Origin: Streptomyces sp. RKAG293
GTDB taxonomy: Bacteria; Actinomycetota; Actinomycetes; Streptomycetales; Streptomycetaceae
Length of the DNA: 64,000 nucleotides
Assembly (NCBI RefSeq): GCF_023701745.1
Contig: NZ_JAJOZB010000001.1
Span: 6,681,001-6,745,000, forward strand
Direction: 5' to 3'
A program made the position numbers and the translations under genes. Position 1 is the stretch's first letter; each line of letters begins with the position of its first letter. The notes under the pieces were generated by a model that ran no database searches, was not told the DNA's origin, and saw nothing but the letters and a program-made list of their open reading frames with translations. Shown in pieces: positions 24,388-33,752 of this stretch.

Positions 24388-24475
24388 TCACCGACGGCGG
24401 GTACGGTCGGGTGGAAGGGGCTCACCGGGCCGCGGTGGCGCCCTCCGACGACCTTCCGGGAACGGGGCCACCCCT

Positions 24476-25405
24476 GTGACACTGCCGCACCTCGACGCCG
24501 CCGCCATCGCCCGACTCCTCGGGCCCGCCGACGCGGCGGACGCCGTCGAAGCGGCGCTGCGCGACGGGCTCGACCCGGAGACCGGGCCGCCGCGCACCGG
24601 TGTTCCGGTCCCGGCCGGCGAGCTGCTGCTGATGCCCGCCGCCACGAAGGACTTCGCCGGGGTGAAGATCGCCGGGGTGGCGCCGGGCAATCCGGCCCGC
24701 GGGCTGCCCCGGATCACCGGCAGCTATCTCCTCCTCGACGGCGCGACCCTGGAGCCGGTCGCGCTGCTCGACGGGCCCGCCCTCACCTCGCTGCGCACCC
24801 CCGCGGTGTCCGCCGTCGCGATCCGCCACCTGGCCGTGCCCGACGCCTCGCACCTCGTCCTGTTCGGCGCGGGACCGCAGGCGTACGGGCACCTGGCGGC
24901 GGCCCTCGCGGTACGGCCCCTGACCCGGCTCACCGTGGTCGCCCGCAGGCCGGAGCCCGCGCGGGCGCTGGTGGCCCACGCCCGCAGGCTCGGACTGGAC
25001 GCCGTGTCCGGCGGTCCCGACGCGGTGGCCGAAGCCGATCTGGTGATCTGCTGCACCACGGCCCGCACCCCGCTGTTCGACGGCAGCACCGTCGCCGGAC
25101 ACACGACCGTGGTCGCCGTCGGCTCGCACGAACCGACGGCCCGCGAGACCGACACCGCGCTGGTGACCCGGGCCACCGTCGTCGTCGAGGCGAGGTCGGC
25201 CGCGCTGCGCGAGGCGGGGGACATCCTGGTCCCGATCGCGGAGGGCGCCTACCGGCCGGAGGATCTCGCGGGCACCCTCGCCGACCTCGTCGAGGGCCGG
25301 CTGCGTCCGGAAGCGGGCCGCCCGCGCTTCTTCAAGGGCACGGGTATGGCGTGGCAGGATCTCGCCGTAGCTGCTGAGATCTTCCGGGCCGCGAAAGCAA
25401 CGTGA
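24476..25405 (+). CDS. Ornithine cyclodeaminase/mu-crystallin family protein
   Basis: The protein has 309 residues with a Rossmann motif HLVLFGAGPQAYGHLAAAL (about 124-142) and the family's KIAGVAPGNPARGLPRITGSYLLLDGATLEPVALLDG region. In hydroxyproline/proline loci this family often acts as 1-pyrroline-2-carboxylate reductase (forming L-proline) rather than as ornithine cyclodeaminase. That is the favoured guess here. GTG 24476 starts the fold; the ribosome site is weak. The 3' end runs into operator copy 3. Confidence 0.75.
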   Translation: MTLPHLDAAAIARLLGPADAADAVEAALRDGLDPETGPPRTGVPVPAGELLLMPAATKDFAGVKIAGVAPGNPARGLPRITGSYLLLDGATLEPVALLDGPALTSLRTPAVSAVAIRHLAVPDASHLVLFGAGPQAYGHLAAALAVRPLTRLTVVARRPEPARALVAHARRLGLDAVSGGPDAVAEADLVICCTTARTPLFDGSTVAGHTTVVAVGSHEPTARETDTALVTRATVVVEARSAALREAGDILVPIAEGAYRPEDLAGTLADLVEGRLRPEAGRPRFFKGTGMAWQDLAVAAEIFRAAKAT

Positions 25406-25413
25406 CATTGTAC
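25400..25413 (+). promoter_or_regulatory. Operator copy 3, before the GntR regulator gene
   Basis: On the reverse strand 25413-25400 reads GTACAATGTCACGT, 11 of 14 positions matching copy 1. It overlaps the stop region of the ornithine cyclodeaminase-like gene, 34 bp before the regulator start, which suggests autoregulation. CATTGT (25406-25411) could be a -10 element. Confidence 0.5.
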
Positions 25414-25446
25414 GCTGGACGTCCGCGCGATGACGGAGGAACAGCG

Positions 25447-26169
25447 ATGGGTGACCTGAAGCAGCGCAACCTGATCACAGCGCAGGAGCGGCTGCGCGAT
25501 CAGGTCGGCCACGCCCTGCGTGCCGCGCTCATCGCCGGTGAACTGCGCCCCGGCGTCGTCTACTCGGCGCCCGCCCTCGCCGCGGACTTCGGCATCTCCG
25601 CCACCCCGGTGCGTGAGGCGATGCTCGACCTGGCGCGCGAGGGTCTGGTCGAACCGGTGCGCAACAAGGGCTTCCGGGTCACCGAGATGAACGAGCGCGA
25701 CCTCGACCAGTACACCGAGATCCGCGCCCTCATCGAGGTCCCGACGGTCGGCCGGGTCACCCGCACCGCCACCCCGGAGCAGCTGGAGGAACTGCGGCCG
25801 GCCGCCGAGGAGATCGTCGCCGCCGCCCGGGCGCACGACCTCATCGCCTATCTGGAGGCCGACCGCCGCTTCCACCTCACCCTCCTCGGCCTGGCCGGGA
25901 ACGAGCGGCTGGTGGAGGCCGTCGGCGATCTCCGCAAGCGCTCCCGGCTGTACGGGCTGACGCGGCTGGACGAGCGCGGCGAGCTGGTCTCGTCGGCCGA
26001 GGAGCACATCGAGCTGCTCGACCTGATGATCTTCGGGGACGCCGAGGCGGCCGAGGAGTGCATGGCCCGCCACCTCGGGCATGTCCGGTCGCTGTGGGCG
26101 GTGGGCAAGGAGGAACCGGCCGCGGCGAAGCCGGAGCCGGTCCTCAAGCGCAAGCTCGGCAAGGCCTAG
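25447..26169 (+). CDS. GntR-family regulator with FCD domain
   Basis: The protein has 240 residues. The N-terminal winged helix (RLRDQVGHALRAALIAGELRPGVVYSAPALAADFGISATPVREAMLDLAREGLVEPVRNKGFRV) is followed by an all-helical FCD ligand domain. That domain carries the metal/ligand residues D and H in YLEADRRFHLTLL and further His in EEHIELLDLM and ARHLGHV. It is last gene of the hydroxyproline operon and the only regulator in the locus, so it is the natural candidate for the shared operator. Its inducer is presumably a hydroxyproline catabolite. It starts at ATG 25447 after GGAGGAA. Confidence 0.88.
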   Translation: MGDLKQRNLITAQERLRDQVGHALRAALIAGELRPGVVYSAPALAADFGISATPVREAMLDLAREGLVEPVRNKGFRVTEMNERDLDQYTEIRALIEVPTVGRVTRTATPEQLEELRPAAEEIVAAARAHDLIAYLEADRRFHLTLLGLAGNERLVEAVGDLRKRSRLYGLTRLDERGELVSSAEEHIELLDLMIFGDAEAAEECMARHLGHVRSLWAVGKEEPAAAKPEPVLKRKLGKA

Positions 26170-26234
26170 GCCGGTTGCCCTGCGGGGCCTGCCCCTCCCC
26201 GCCCCTTCCCGAAACCGGGCTCCGCCCGGACCCG

Positions 26235-26284
26235 GTCGTCAAACGCCGGACGGGCTGAATTCAGCCCGTCCGGCGTTTGACGAC
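26235..26284. terminator. Perfect 50-bp palindrome, bidirectional terminator
   Basis: Positions 26235-26284 form an uninterrupted palindrome centred on GAATTC, with half-site GTCAAACGCCGGACGGGCTG-like sequence. It lies between the convergent GntR and aminopeptidase genes. The sequence type is, as I recall, a common Streptomyces intergenic hairpin. It can fold as a 25-bp stem (small loop in practice) on either strand. Confidence 0.85.
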
Positions 26285-26287
26285 TGT

Positions 26288-27673
26288 CTAGCCGAGCAGC
26301 TCGCCCATCCAGCTCTCGATCCCCCCGACATCGCGCGGCAGCGCCCCCGACATCAGCCGGGCCCCGTCGGACGTGATCACCAGGTCGTCCTCGATCCGGA
26401 TGCCGACGCCGCGCAGTTCCAGCGGCAGCGTCTCGTCGTCGGGCTGGAGGTACAGGCCCGGTTCGACGGTGAGGACGTGGCCCTCCTCCAGCACCGCGTC
26501 GAGGTAGGTCTCGGCGCGGGCCTGGGCGCAGTCGTGCACGTCGAGACCGAGCATGTGGCCGCTGCTGCACAGGGTGTAGCGGCGGTAGAGGCCGCTGTCC
26601 TCGGCGAGCGCCTCGTCGGCGGAGATCCGCAGCACGCCCCAGTCGGCGAGCCCTTCGGCGATGACGCGCATCCCGGCCAGGTGGAAGTCCCGGAAGCTGG
26701 CGCCGGGTTTGAGCGCCGCGATGCCGGCGTCCTGCGCGGCCAGGACCAGTTCGTACAGCTGGCGCTGGACGGGGGAGAAGCTGCCCGAGAGCGGCAGGGT
26801 GCGGGTGACGTCGGCGGTGTAGAGGGTGTCGGCCTCCACGCCCGCGTCGAGCAGCAGCAGTTGAGTGGGGTCCAGCGCGCCGTCGTTGCGTATCCAGTGC
26901 AGCACACAGGCGTGCGCGCCGGACGCGGCGATGGTGTTGTACCCGGTGCCGTTGCCCTCGGCGCGGGCGCGCTGGTTGAACACACCCTCGATCCAGCGTT
27001 CGCCGCGCGCGTGCCGCAGGGCGCGCGGCAGGGACCGTACGGCGTCCTCGAAGCCGGCGACCGTGTGGTCGACGGCGAGCTGCAGCTGGCCGACCTCCCA
27101 CGCGTCCTTCACCAGGCGCAACTCCGATAGTGCACTGGCGAGTTCGGTGTCCGTCGCGGCGTCACGGCCCGGCGGCAGGGCGCCGAAGCCGTCGAGGTGC
27201 TCGCACCGGATGCCGGTCATCCGCTCGGCCTCCGCGAGGTCGGGGCGGCGCCCGACCCAGAACTCCCCGTAGCGGCGGTCGCAGTAGAACCCGGCCTCGG
27301 TGCGCGGTGAGCGCGGCCGCAGATACAGCACGGCCTCGTGTCCTGAGGGGCCGGACGGTTCCAGGACGAGGACGTTGCCGGGCTGGTCCTCGCCGGTCAG
27401 GCCGGTGAGCCAGGCGTAGGCGCTGTGCGGGCGGAAGCGGTGGTCGTCGTCGTTGGAGCGGACCTTGAGCTGCCCGGCGGGGACGACGAGCCGCTCGCCG
27501 GGGAAGCGGGCGGAGAGCCGGTCGCGGCGGGCCGGGGTGAGGTGCGAGGCGGGAACGCGGGTGCCGTCGGGCAGCGGAGTGGCGGCCCAGCCGGCGCCCA
27601 TGAAGGCGTCCAACGCCGGCGAGGTCGGCAGATCATGACTTCCCGTATGCAGTCGGGCGGGGGTTCCGTTCAT
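26288..27673 (-). CDS. pepP: Xaa-Pro aminopeptidase (M24B)
   Basis: A protein of 461 residues with an N-terminal AMP_N domain and a C-terminal pita-bread domain. The two-metal ligands are visible: Asp in LLLDAGVE and TADVTRTL, His in SGHMLGLDVHD, Glu in LTVEPGLY and Glu in GIRIEDDLV. It removes N-terminal residues preceding proline, so it would process the X-Pro/Hyp-rich peptides released from collagen. It is divergent from the peptide transporter operon. ATG 27673 follows AAGGAG. Confidence 0.9.
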   Translation of the reverse strand: MNGTPARLHTGSHDLPTSPALDAFMGAGWAATPLPDGTRVPASHLTPARRDRLSARFPGERLVVPAGQLKVRSNDDDHRFRPHSAYAWLTGLTGEDQPGNVLVLEPSGPSGHEAVLYLRPRSPRTEAGFYCDRRYGEFWVGRRPDLAEAERMTGIRCEHLDGFGALPPGRDAATDTELASALSELRLVKDAWEVGQLQLAVDHTVAGFEDAVRSLPRALRHARGERWIEGVFNQRARAEGNGTGYNTIAASGAHACVLHWIRNDGALDPTQLLLLDAGVEADTLYTADVTRTLPLSGSFSPVQRQLYELVLAAQDAGIAALKPGASFRDFHLAGMRVIAEGLADWGVLRISADEALAEDSGLYRRYTLCSSGHMLGLDVHDCAQARAETYLDAVLEEGHVLTVEPGLYLQPDDETLPLELRGVGIRIEDDLVITSDGARLMSGALPRDVGGIESWMGELLG

Positions 27674-27725
27674 CGATGAGCTCCTTCGGACACGGGTCGG
27701 TAACGGCGACGCACACATCTTGTCA

Positions 27726-27759
27726 GTGCAATTTCACATTACTATGTTACGGGTCACAT
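27726..27759. promoter_or_regulatory. Operator copies 4a and 4b in the divergent aminopeptidase/transporter region
   Basis: GTGCAATTTCACAT (27726-27739) and GTTACGGGTCACAT (27746-27759) are two weaker matches (10 of 14 each) to the hydroxyproline-locus motif, 20 bp apart in the same orientation. They occupy an unusually AT-rich divergent promoter region. A TTCACA (27733) to CATCTT (27757) pair could drive the transporter operon. Confidence 0.45.
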
Positions 27760-27794
27760 CTTAGAGTGCGGTTCTTCTCAGCGGAGTGACTCAT

Positions 27795-29539
27795 ATGACC
27801 AAGCGCACCCAACTCGCCCTGTCCACCGCCCTCCTGGCGTCCCTCGCCCTCGGCATCGCGGGCTGTTCCGGCGATGCGAAGGGCAGCCAGAGCGGCAAGG
27901 GGAAGAACCCGGCGGCGGCCAACGAAGGACAGGTCGTCGGCGGCACCCCGGTCAAGGGCGGCACCCTCACCGTCCTGTCCAACCAGGACTTCTCGCACCT
28001 GGACCCGGCCCGCAACTGGACGATGCCGAACATGGACATGGGGATCCGGCTGCTCTACCGGACCCTGACCACCTTCAGGAGCGAGCCCGGCAAGGCCGGC
28101 AGCGAGATCGTCCCCGACCTGGCCACCGACCTCGGCACACCGACCGAGGGCGGCAAGGTGTGGACCTTCACGCTCAAGAAGGGCCTGAAGTACGAGGACG
28201 GCACCCCGATCACCGCCAAGGACGTCAAGTACAACGTCGAGCGGTCGTTCTCGCCCGACCTCACCGGCGGCCCCGACTACGCCGCCCAGTACCTGGCCGA
28301 CACCAAGGGCTACCAGGGCCCCTGACGGGCAAGCACCTCAGCTCCATCGAGACCCCCGACGACCTCACCATCGTCTTCAAGCTCAAGCGCCCGGTCGCCG
28401 ACTTCGCCTCCACGGCCACGCTGCCCACCTTCTCGCCCGTACCGCAGGCCCAGGAGAAGGGCGCGCAGTACGACGCCCGGCCGTTCTCCTCCGGCCCGTA
28501 CAAGGTCGAGAGCTACGACCGGGGCAAGAAGCTGGTCCTGGTCCGCAACACGAACTGGGACGCCGCCACCGATACCGTCCGCAAGGCCTACCCGGACCGC
28601 TTCGTGTTCGTCCAGGGGCTCAAGGGCGGCCAGGTCGACGACCGCGTCATCGCCTCCGCGGGCGGCGACGCCTCCACGATCGAGTGGTCCAACATGCGGC
28701 CGGAGAGCGCGCCCAAGGTGCTGCCCAAGGCCGACGTCAAGAGCCGGCTGATCGCCGAGTCCTCCGGCTGCACCGAGATGCTGCAACTCAACACCAGCAA
28801 GGCCCCGTTCAACGACCCCAAGGTCCGCGAGGCCATGCAGTACGCGGTCGACAAGGCGTCGCTGCTCACCGCGTCCGGCGGCCCCGCGCTCAACGACATC
28901 GCCACCGCCTACCTGCCGCCGGCCCTCACCGGCGCCAAGCAGGCCGACACCCTGAAGATCGCACCGGCCGGCGATGTCGCCAAGGCCAAGGACCTGCTGA
29001 AGGCGGCCGGCAAGGACGGCGGGTTCGGGGCCACCTTCACCGTCTCCACCGGTGACAAGACCAGAGCGGAGGCGATCCAGCAGGGCCTGTCCCGGGTCGG
29101 GGTCGCGGTTACCATCAACACCGTCGACCCGTCCGCCTACTACGAGTCGATCGGCGACATCAAGAGCGCGCCCGACATGGTGATGGCCGGCTGGTGCCCC
29201 GACTACCCGTCCGGCTCCACCTTCCTGCCCTTCGTCTTCGACGGCCGCACCATCAGGGACAAGGGCAACCAGGGCAACTACTCGCAGTTCCGCGACGACG
29301 CGGTCATGCAGCGGATGGACGCGATCGCCGCGATGTCCGACGCGGCCAAGGCCAACCAGGCCTGGATCGGCCTCGACGCGCAGATCATGGCCAAGTCCCC
29401 GGCCGTACCGCTGATGCTCGAGCGCAAGCCGCTGCTGGTCGGCACCAACATCGCGGGCGCCTTCGGCCACCCGGTGTGGTCGGGCCAGCTCGACTACGCG
29501 GCCATCGGCCTCAAGGACCCGTCCAAGAGCCAGGGCTGA
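27795..29539 (+). pseudogene. Peptide ABC transporter substrate-binding lipoprotein, frameshifted
   Basis: This is a family-5 (DppA/OppA-type) solute-binding protein. The signal ends in a lipobox LGIAGC. The first frame (27795-28324) covers GGTLTVLSNQDFSHLDPARNW through YLADTKGYQGP and then hits TGA. The second frame continues seamlessly (LTGKHLSSIETPDDLTIVFKLKRPVADF) to 29539, giving about 581 residues in total. One missing C in the run at 28319-28322 explains the break. The gene is either inactivated or carries a homopolymer sequencing error. It is first gene of the transporter operon, so loss would probably disable uptake of collagen-derived peptides. Confidence 0.85.
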
Positions 29540-29552
29540 GGGGCGTACGGCG

Positions 29553-30533
29553 ATGGCCATCGTCACCGTGCCCGACCGGGTACCTCCCCCTGAACCCCCG
29601 GATTCCGCCGGGAAACCGGCGCCCGGAGCCGCTCCCGGGTACGGGCCGTGGCGGCTCGCCTGGCGGCAGCTGAGCCGCCGCCCCGCCGCCCGCTTCGGCC
29701 TGGTGGTCGTGGCGCTGCTCGTCGTGACGGCCGTGAGCGCGCCGCTGCTCAGCGCGCTCGGCGGCTGGTCGCCCACCGAGTTCGACCAGACCGCCGTCGA
29801 TCCCTACCTCGGCGGTCTGCCGCTCGGACCGCTCGGCGGCATCAGCCCCGACCACTGGCTGGGCGTCGAACCCGTCACCGGCCGCGATCTGTTCGCCCGG
29901 GTCGTCAACGGGGCCCAGGTCTCGCTGCTGATCTCACTGAGCGCCACCGCGGTGGTCGTCCTCGCGGGCACCGCCACCGGGATCGCGGCCGGCTACTTCG
30001 GCGGCCGCACCGACGCCGTGCTCAGCCGTCTGATGGATCTGACGATGTCCTTCCCGTCCCTCATCTTCATGATCGCGATGATGTCGGTGGCCCAGGACGT
30101 CAACCGGATCTTCCTGATGACCGCCATCATCGGCGTCTTCGGCTGGCCCGGCATCGCCCGCGTCGTCCGGGGCGAGACGCTCTCGGTCAAGCACCGCGAA
30201 TACGTCGAGGCCGCCCGGGTCGGCGGCTCCGGCGCCTGGCGCATCCTCGGCCGGGAGATCCTGCCCAACGTCGCCGGGCCGATCATCGCGTACACCACCC
30301 TGCTCATCCCCGGGATGATCAGCACCGAGGCCGCCCTCAGCTATCTGGGCGTCGGCGTCCGGCCGCCCACGCCCTCCTGGGGCCAGATGATCGCGGACAG
30401 CGTCGCGTTCTACGAGACCGACCCGATGTACTTCATCATCCCCAGCCTCTTCCTCTTCCTGGCCGTCCTCGCCTTCACGCTCCTCGGCGACGCGCTGCGC
30501 GACATCCTCGATCCCCGGGGAGGCCGCAGGTGA
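29553..30533 (+). CDS. Peptide ABC transporter permease (DppC type)
   Basis: The protein has 326 residues with an N-terminal cytoplasmic Pro-rich stretch, one helix (FGLVVVALLVVTAVSAPLL), a periplasmic-type loop and five further helices. The coupling-helix EAA motif is EAARVGGSGAWRILGREILPN (about 212-232). The type is DppC/OppC because of its extended N-terminus. It starts 14 nt after the lipoprotein stop and overlaps the next gene by 4 nt. Confidence 0.9.
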   Translation: MAIVTVPDRVPPPEPPDSAGKPAPGAAPGYGPWRLAWRQLSRRPAARFGLVVVALLVVTAVSAPLLSALGGWSPTEFDQTAVDPYLGGLPLGPLGGISPDHWLGVEPVTGRDLFARVVNGAQVSLLISLSATAVVVLAGTATGIAAGYFGGRTDAVLSRLMDLTMSFPSLIFMIAMMSVAQDVNRIFLMTAIIGVFGWPGIARVVRGETLSVKHREYVEAARVGGSGAWRILGREILPNVAGPIIAYTTLLIPGMISTEAALSYLGVGVRPPTPSWGQMIADSVAFYETDPMYFIIPSLFLFLAVLAFTLLGDALRDILDPRGGRR

Positions 30534-31516
30534 TCCTCTATCTCGCCCGCCGGCTCGCCGGAGTCGCCGGCGTGCTCTTCGCGATCTCCGCCATCACGTT
30601 CACCATCTTCTACGTCCTGCCCTCCGACCCGGCCGCGGCCGCCTGCGGCAAGAGCTGCAGCCCCGAGCGCCTCGAACTGGTCCGCCACTACATGGGCCTG
30701 GACCAGCCGGTCTGGCGGCAGTTCGGCGACTTCCTCACCGGAATCTTCTCCGGCCGCACCCTGGGGGAGGGGCCGCACGCGCTGCACTGCGGATTCCCCT
30801 GCTTCGGCTACAGCTACGAGAACTCCGTCCCGGTCTGGGACCTGCTGATGGACCGGCTGCCGGTCTCGGTCTCGCTCGCCGTCGGCGCGTCCGCGCTGTG
30901 GCTGCTGCTCGGCCTCGGCGCCGGGGTGACGGCCGCGCTGCGCAAGGACACCCTCGTCGACCGCACCCTGATGGTCGGCGCGGTCGCGGCGGCCTCCATG
31001 CCGGTCTACTTCACCTCGGTGATGCTGATCTACGGCGTGATCAGGATCGCCGGCCTGCTGCCCTACCCGACGTACACCGACTTCACCGCCGACCCGCTCG
31101 ACTGGGCCTCCAACCTGATCCTGCCCTGGCTGGCACTGGCCCTGCTCTACGCCGCCATGTACGCCCGGCAGAGCCGCAGTTCGATGATCGAGGCGATGGC
31201 GGAGCCGTACATCCGCACCGCCCGCGCCAAGGGCATGCCGGAGCGCACCGTCATCGTCAAGCACGGGCTGCGCTCCGGGATGACGCCCATCCTCACCCTC
31301 TTCGGGATGGACCTCGGCGGGCTGCTGGCCGGCGCCGTCATCACCGAGTCCATCTTCGGGCTGCCGGGCGTCGGACGGCTCTTCTACGACGGCCTCGTCC
31401 GCTCCGACCAGCCGGTGATCCTCGGCGTCACCCTGCTGGCGGCGTTCTTCATCGTCATCGCCAACCTGGTCGTCGACCTCCTCTACGCCCTTGTCGACCC
31501 GAGAGTGAGGTACTGA
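30530..31516 (+). CDS. Peptide ABC transporter permease (DppB type)
   Basis: A protein of 328 residues, starting ILYLARRLAGVAGVLFAISAITFTIFYVLPSDPA, the standard DppB/OppB opening. Its EAA-like loop reads YIRTARAKGMPERTVIVKHGLRSG, and it has six predicted helices. A Cys-containing insert (ACGKSCSPERL; HCGFPCFGYSYENS) faces outward. The gene order C-then-B is the reverse of the usual dpp operon. GTG 30530 overlaps the preceding stop (GTGA). Confidence 0.9.
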   Translation: MILYLARRLAGVAGVLFAISAITFTIFYVLPSDPAAAACGKSCSPERLELVRHYMGLDQPVWRQFGDFLTGIFSGRTLGEGPHALHCGFPCFGYSYENSVPVWDLLMDRLPVSVSLAVGASALWLLLGLGAGVTAALRKDTLVDRTLMVGAVAAASMPVYFTSVMLIYGVIRIAGLLPYPTYTDFTADPLDWASNLILPWLALALLYAAMYARQSRSSMIEAMAEPYIRTARAKGMPERTVIVKHGLRSGMTPILTLFGMDLGGLLAGAVITESIFGLPGVGRLFYDGLVRSDQPVILGVTLLAAFFIVIANLVVDLLYALVDPRVRY

Positions 31517-32619
31517 TGGCCGCGCCAGGCCCCCTGCTCGAAGTCCGTGACCTCCAGGTCACGTTCCCCACCCCGGCGGGCCCGGTCCGCGCCGTCGACG
31601 GCATCGGCTTCACCGTCGAGGCGGGCCGCACCCTCGGCATCGTCGGCGAGTCCGGCTCCGGGAAGTCCGTCACGTCGCTGGCCGTCATGGGCCTGCACCG
31701 GGACGCGGCCGTCAGCGGATCCATCGCGCTCGACGGCCGGGAGCTCACCGCGCTGCCCGACCGCGAGCTGAACCGGCTGCGCGGCCGCCGGATGGCGATG
31801 ATCTTCCAGGACCCGCTGTCCAGCCTGCACCCCTACTACACGGTCGGCGAACAGGTGGCCGAGCACTACCGGGTGCACTTCAAGGCCAGTCGCGCGGTCG
31901 GCAGGCGGCGGGCCGTCGAGATGCTCGGCGAGGTCGGCATCCCGGAGCCGGCCCGCCGGGCGGCGGACCACCCGCACCAGTTCTCCGGCGGCATGCGGCA
32001 GCGCGTCATGATCGCCATGGCGCTGGCCTGCGAACCGGACCTGCTGATCGCGGACGAGCCCACCACCGCGCTCGACGTCACCGTGCAGGCGCAGATCCTC
32101 GAACTCATCGCCCGCATCCAGGCCGACCGCGGCCTCGGCGTCGTGATGATCACCCATGACCTGGGCGTCGTCGCCCGCGTCGCCCACGAGGTACTGGTGA
32201 TGTACGGCGGCCGGGCCGCCGAACAGGCGCCGGTGGACCAGCTGTTCACCGCGCCCGCGCACCCCTACACCCGGGGTCTGCTCGACTCGCTGCCCCGGCT
32301 CGACGACACCGACGACGCGCCGCTGCGCGCCATCCCGGGCAGCCCGCCCTCGCTGCTCGCGCCACCGCCCGGCTGCCCGTACGTGCCGCGCTGCCCGCGC
32401 GCGGCGGCCGGGAGCGCGGCGGAACGGGACCGGTGCGCCTCGGAGCGTCCGGCCTTCGGCCCGGCGTTCTCATCGGCCGGCGGGCATCGCGTGGCCTGCC
32501 ACTACCCACTGGAAGCGGTTGCCGCCGTCCCTGCCAAAGCCCTGGCCCCGGCAGCGGCTCCCGCTCCGGCAACTGCTCCGGCTCCGGCCTCGGCCCCGGC
32601 CCCGGAAGGATCACGATGA
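31516..32619 (+). CDS. Peptide ABC transporter ATP-binding protein (DppD type)
   Basis: An ATPase of 367 residues. It has Walker A GESGSGKS (about 42-49), Q-loop FQDPLSSLHPYY, signature FSGGMRQR, Walker B LLIADEPTTALD and switch His in ITHDLG. The C-terminal oligopeptide-transporter extension (GCPYVPRCPRA) is followed by an Ala/Pro-rich tail (PAPATAPAPASAPAPEG). It overlaps both neighbours by 1 to 4 nt. Confidence 0.93.
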   Translation: MAAPGPLLEVRDLQVTFPTPAGPVRAVDGIGFTVEAGRTLGIVGESGSGKSVTSLAVMGLHRDAAVSGSIALDGRELTALPDRELNRLRGRRMAMIFQDPLSSLHPYYTVGEQVAEHYRVHFKASRAVGRRRAVEMLGEVGIPEPARRAADHPHQFSGGMRQRVMIAMALACEPDLLIADEPTTALDVTVQAQILELIARIQADRGLGVVMITHDLGVVARVAHEVLVMYGGRAAEQAPVDQLFTAPAHPYTRGLLDSLPRLDDTDDAPLRAIPGSPPSLLAPPPGCPYVPRCPRAAAGSAAERDRCASERPAFGPAFSSAGGHRVACHYPLEAVAAVPAKALAPAAAPAPATAPAPASAPAPEGSR

Positions 32620-33674
32620 GCGCCCTGGAGACGGTCGCCGCCACCGGCGGCCCGGCCGACGGCGGAGCGCCACCGCTGCTGTCCGTCCGCGACCTCGTCA
32701 AGACGTTCCCCGGCCGCCGCACCCGCGGCGGGCGCGCGGGCGCCCCCGTCCGGGCCGTGGACGGCGTCGGGTTCGACATCGCCGCGGGCGAGACGCTGGG
32801 CCTGGTGGGGGAGTCGGGCTGCGGGAAGTCCACCACCGGGCGGATGGTCGTCCGGCTGCTGGAGCCCACCTCGGGCTCCGTCACCTTCGACGGCCGTGAC
32901 ATCAGCCATCTGTCCGCGCGCGCCCTGCGCCCGGTACGGCGCCATGTGCAGATGGTGTTCCAGGACCCGTTCTCGTCCCTCAACCCCCGGCAGACGGTCG
33001 CCCGGATCATCTCCGACCCGATGCTGGCGCAGGGCAGCGGAGCGGCCGACGCCCGCAAGCGGGCCGCCGAGCTGATGGACCTGGTCGGCCTCATCCCCGA
33101 GCATCTCGACCGCTACCCGCACGAGTTCTCCGGCGGCCAGGCACAACGCATCGGCATCGCCCGGTCGCTCGCCACCCGGCCGCGGCTGATCATCGCCGAC
33201 GAGCCGGTGTCCGCCCTCGACGTCTCCATCCAGGCCCAGATCGTGAACCTGATGGAGACCCTGCAGCGCGAACTCGGCCTCGCCTACCTCTTCATCGCGC
33301 ACGACCTGTCGGTCGTCAAGCGGGTCTGCGACCGCGTCGCGGTCATGTACCTCGGCCGGATCGTCGAGATCGGCCGCAAGGCCGAGGTCTACGGCGCTCC
33401 CGCCCACCCCTACACGCGGGCCCTGCTGTCGGCCGTGCCGCTGCCCGACCCGGCGGCGGAGCGGGCCCGTGAACGGATCGTGCTGCTCGGCGATCCCCCC
33501 AGCCCGGCGCATCCGCCGGCGGGCTGCACCTTCCACCCGCGCTGCCACAAGGCGCGGGAGATCTGCCGCACCGAAGCACCACTGCTGCAGATCGCCGGCC
33601 CGGGACAGCGGCAGGCCGCCTGCCACTTCCCGGAGCCCGCACCCGCCGGCCAGGGCCTGTCCGGCCGTTCGTGA
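32616..33674 (+). CDS. Peptide ABC transporter ATP-binding protein (DppF type)
   Basis: An ATPase of 352 residues, the partner of the preceding one. It has Walker A GESGCGKS (about 68-75), FQDPFSSLNPRQ, FSGGQAQRIGIARSLA, IIADEPVSALDVS, IAHDLS and the C-terminal CTFHPRCHKAREIC segment. ATG 32616 overlaps the previous stop (ATGA). The collagenase gene follows after 78 bp with no obvious terminator, so read-through is likely. Confidence 0.93.
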   Translation: MSALETVAATGGPADGGAPPLLSVRDLVKTFPGRRTRGGRAGAPVRAVDGVGFDIAAGETLGLVGESGCGKSTTGRMVVRLLEPTSGSVTFDGRDISHLSARALRPVRRHVQMVFQDPFSSLNPRQTVARIISDPMLAQGSGAADARKRAAELMDLVGLIPEHLDRYPHEFSGGQAQRIGIARSLATRPRLIIADEPVSALDVSIQAQIVNLMETLQRELGLAYLFIAHDLSVVKRVCDRVAVMYLGRIVEIGRKAEVYGAPAHPYTRALLSAVPLPDPAAERARERIVLLGDPPSPAHPPAGCTFHPRCHKAREICRTEAPLLQIAGPGQRQAACHFPEPAPAGQGLSGRS

Positions 33675-33752
33675 TCGGCCGCCCCGGCCCTGCCGGCGGT
33701 GTCCCACCCACTCCACCCACTCCACACTCCACCCCACTTCGAGGAGTCCTTG

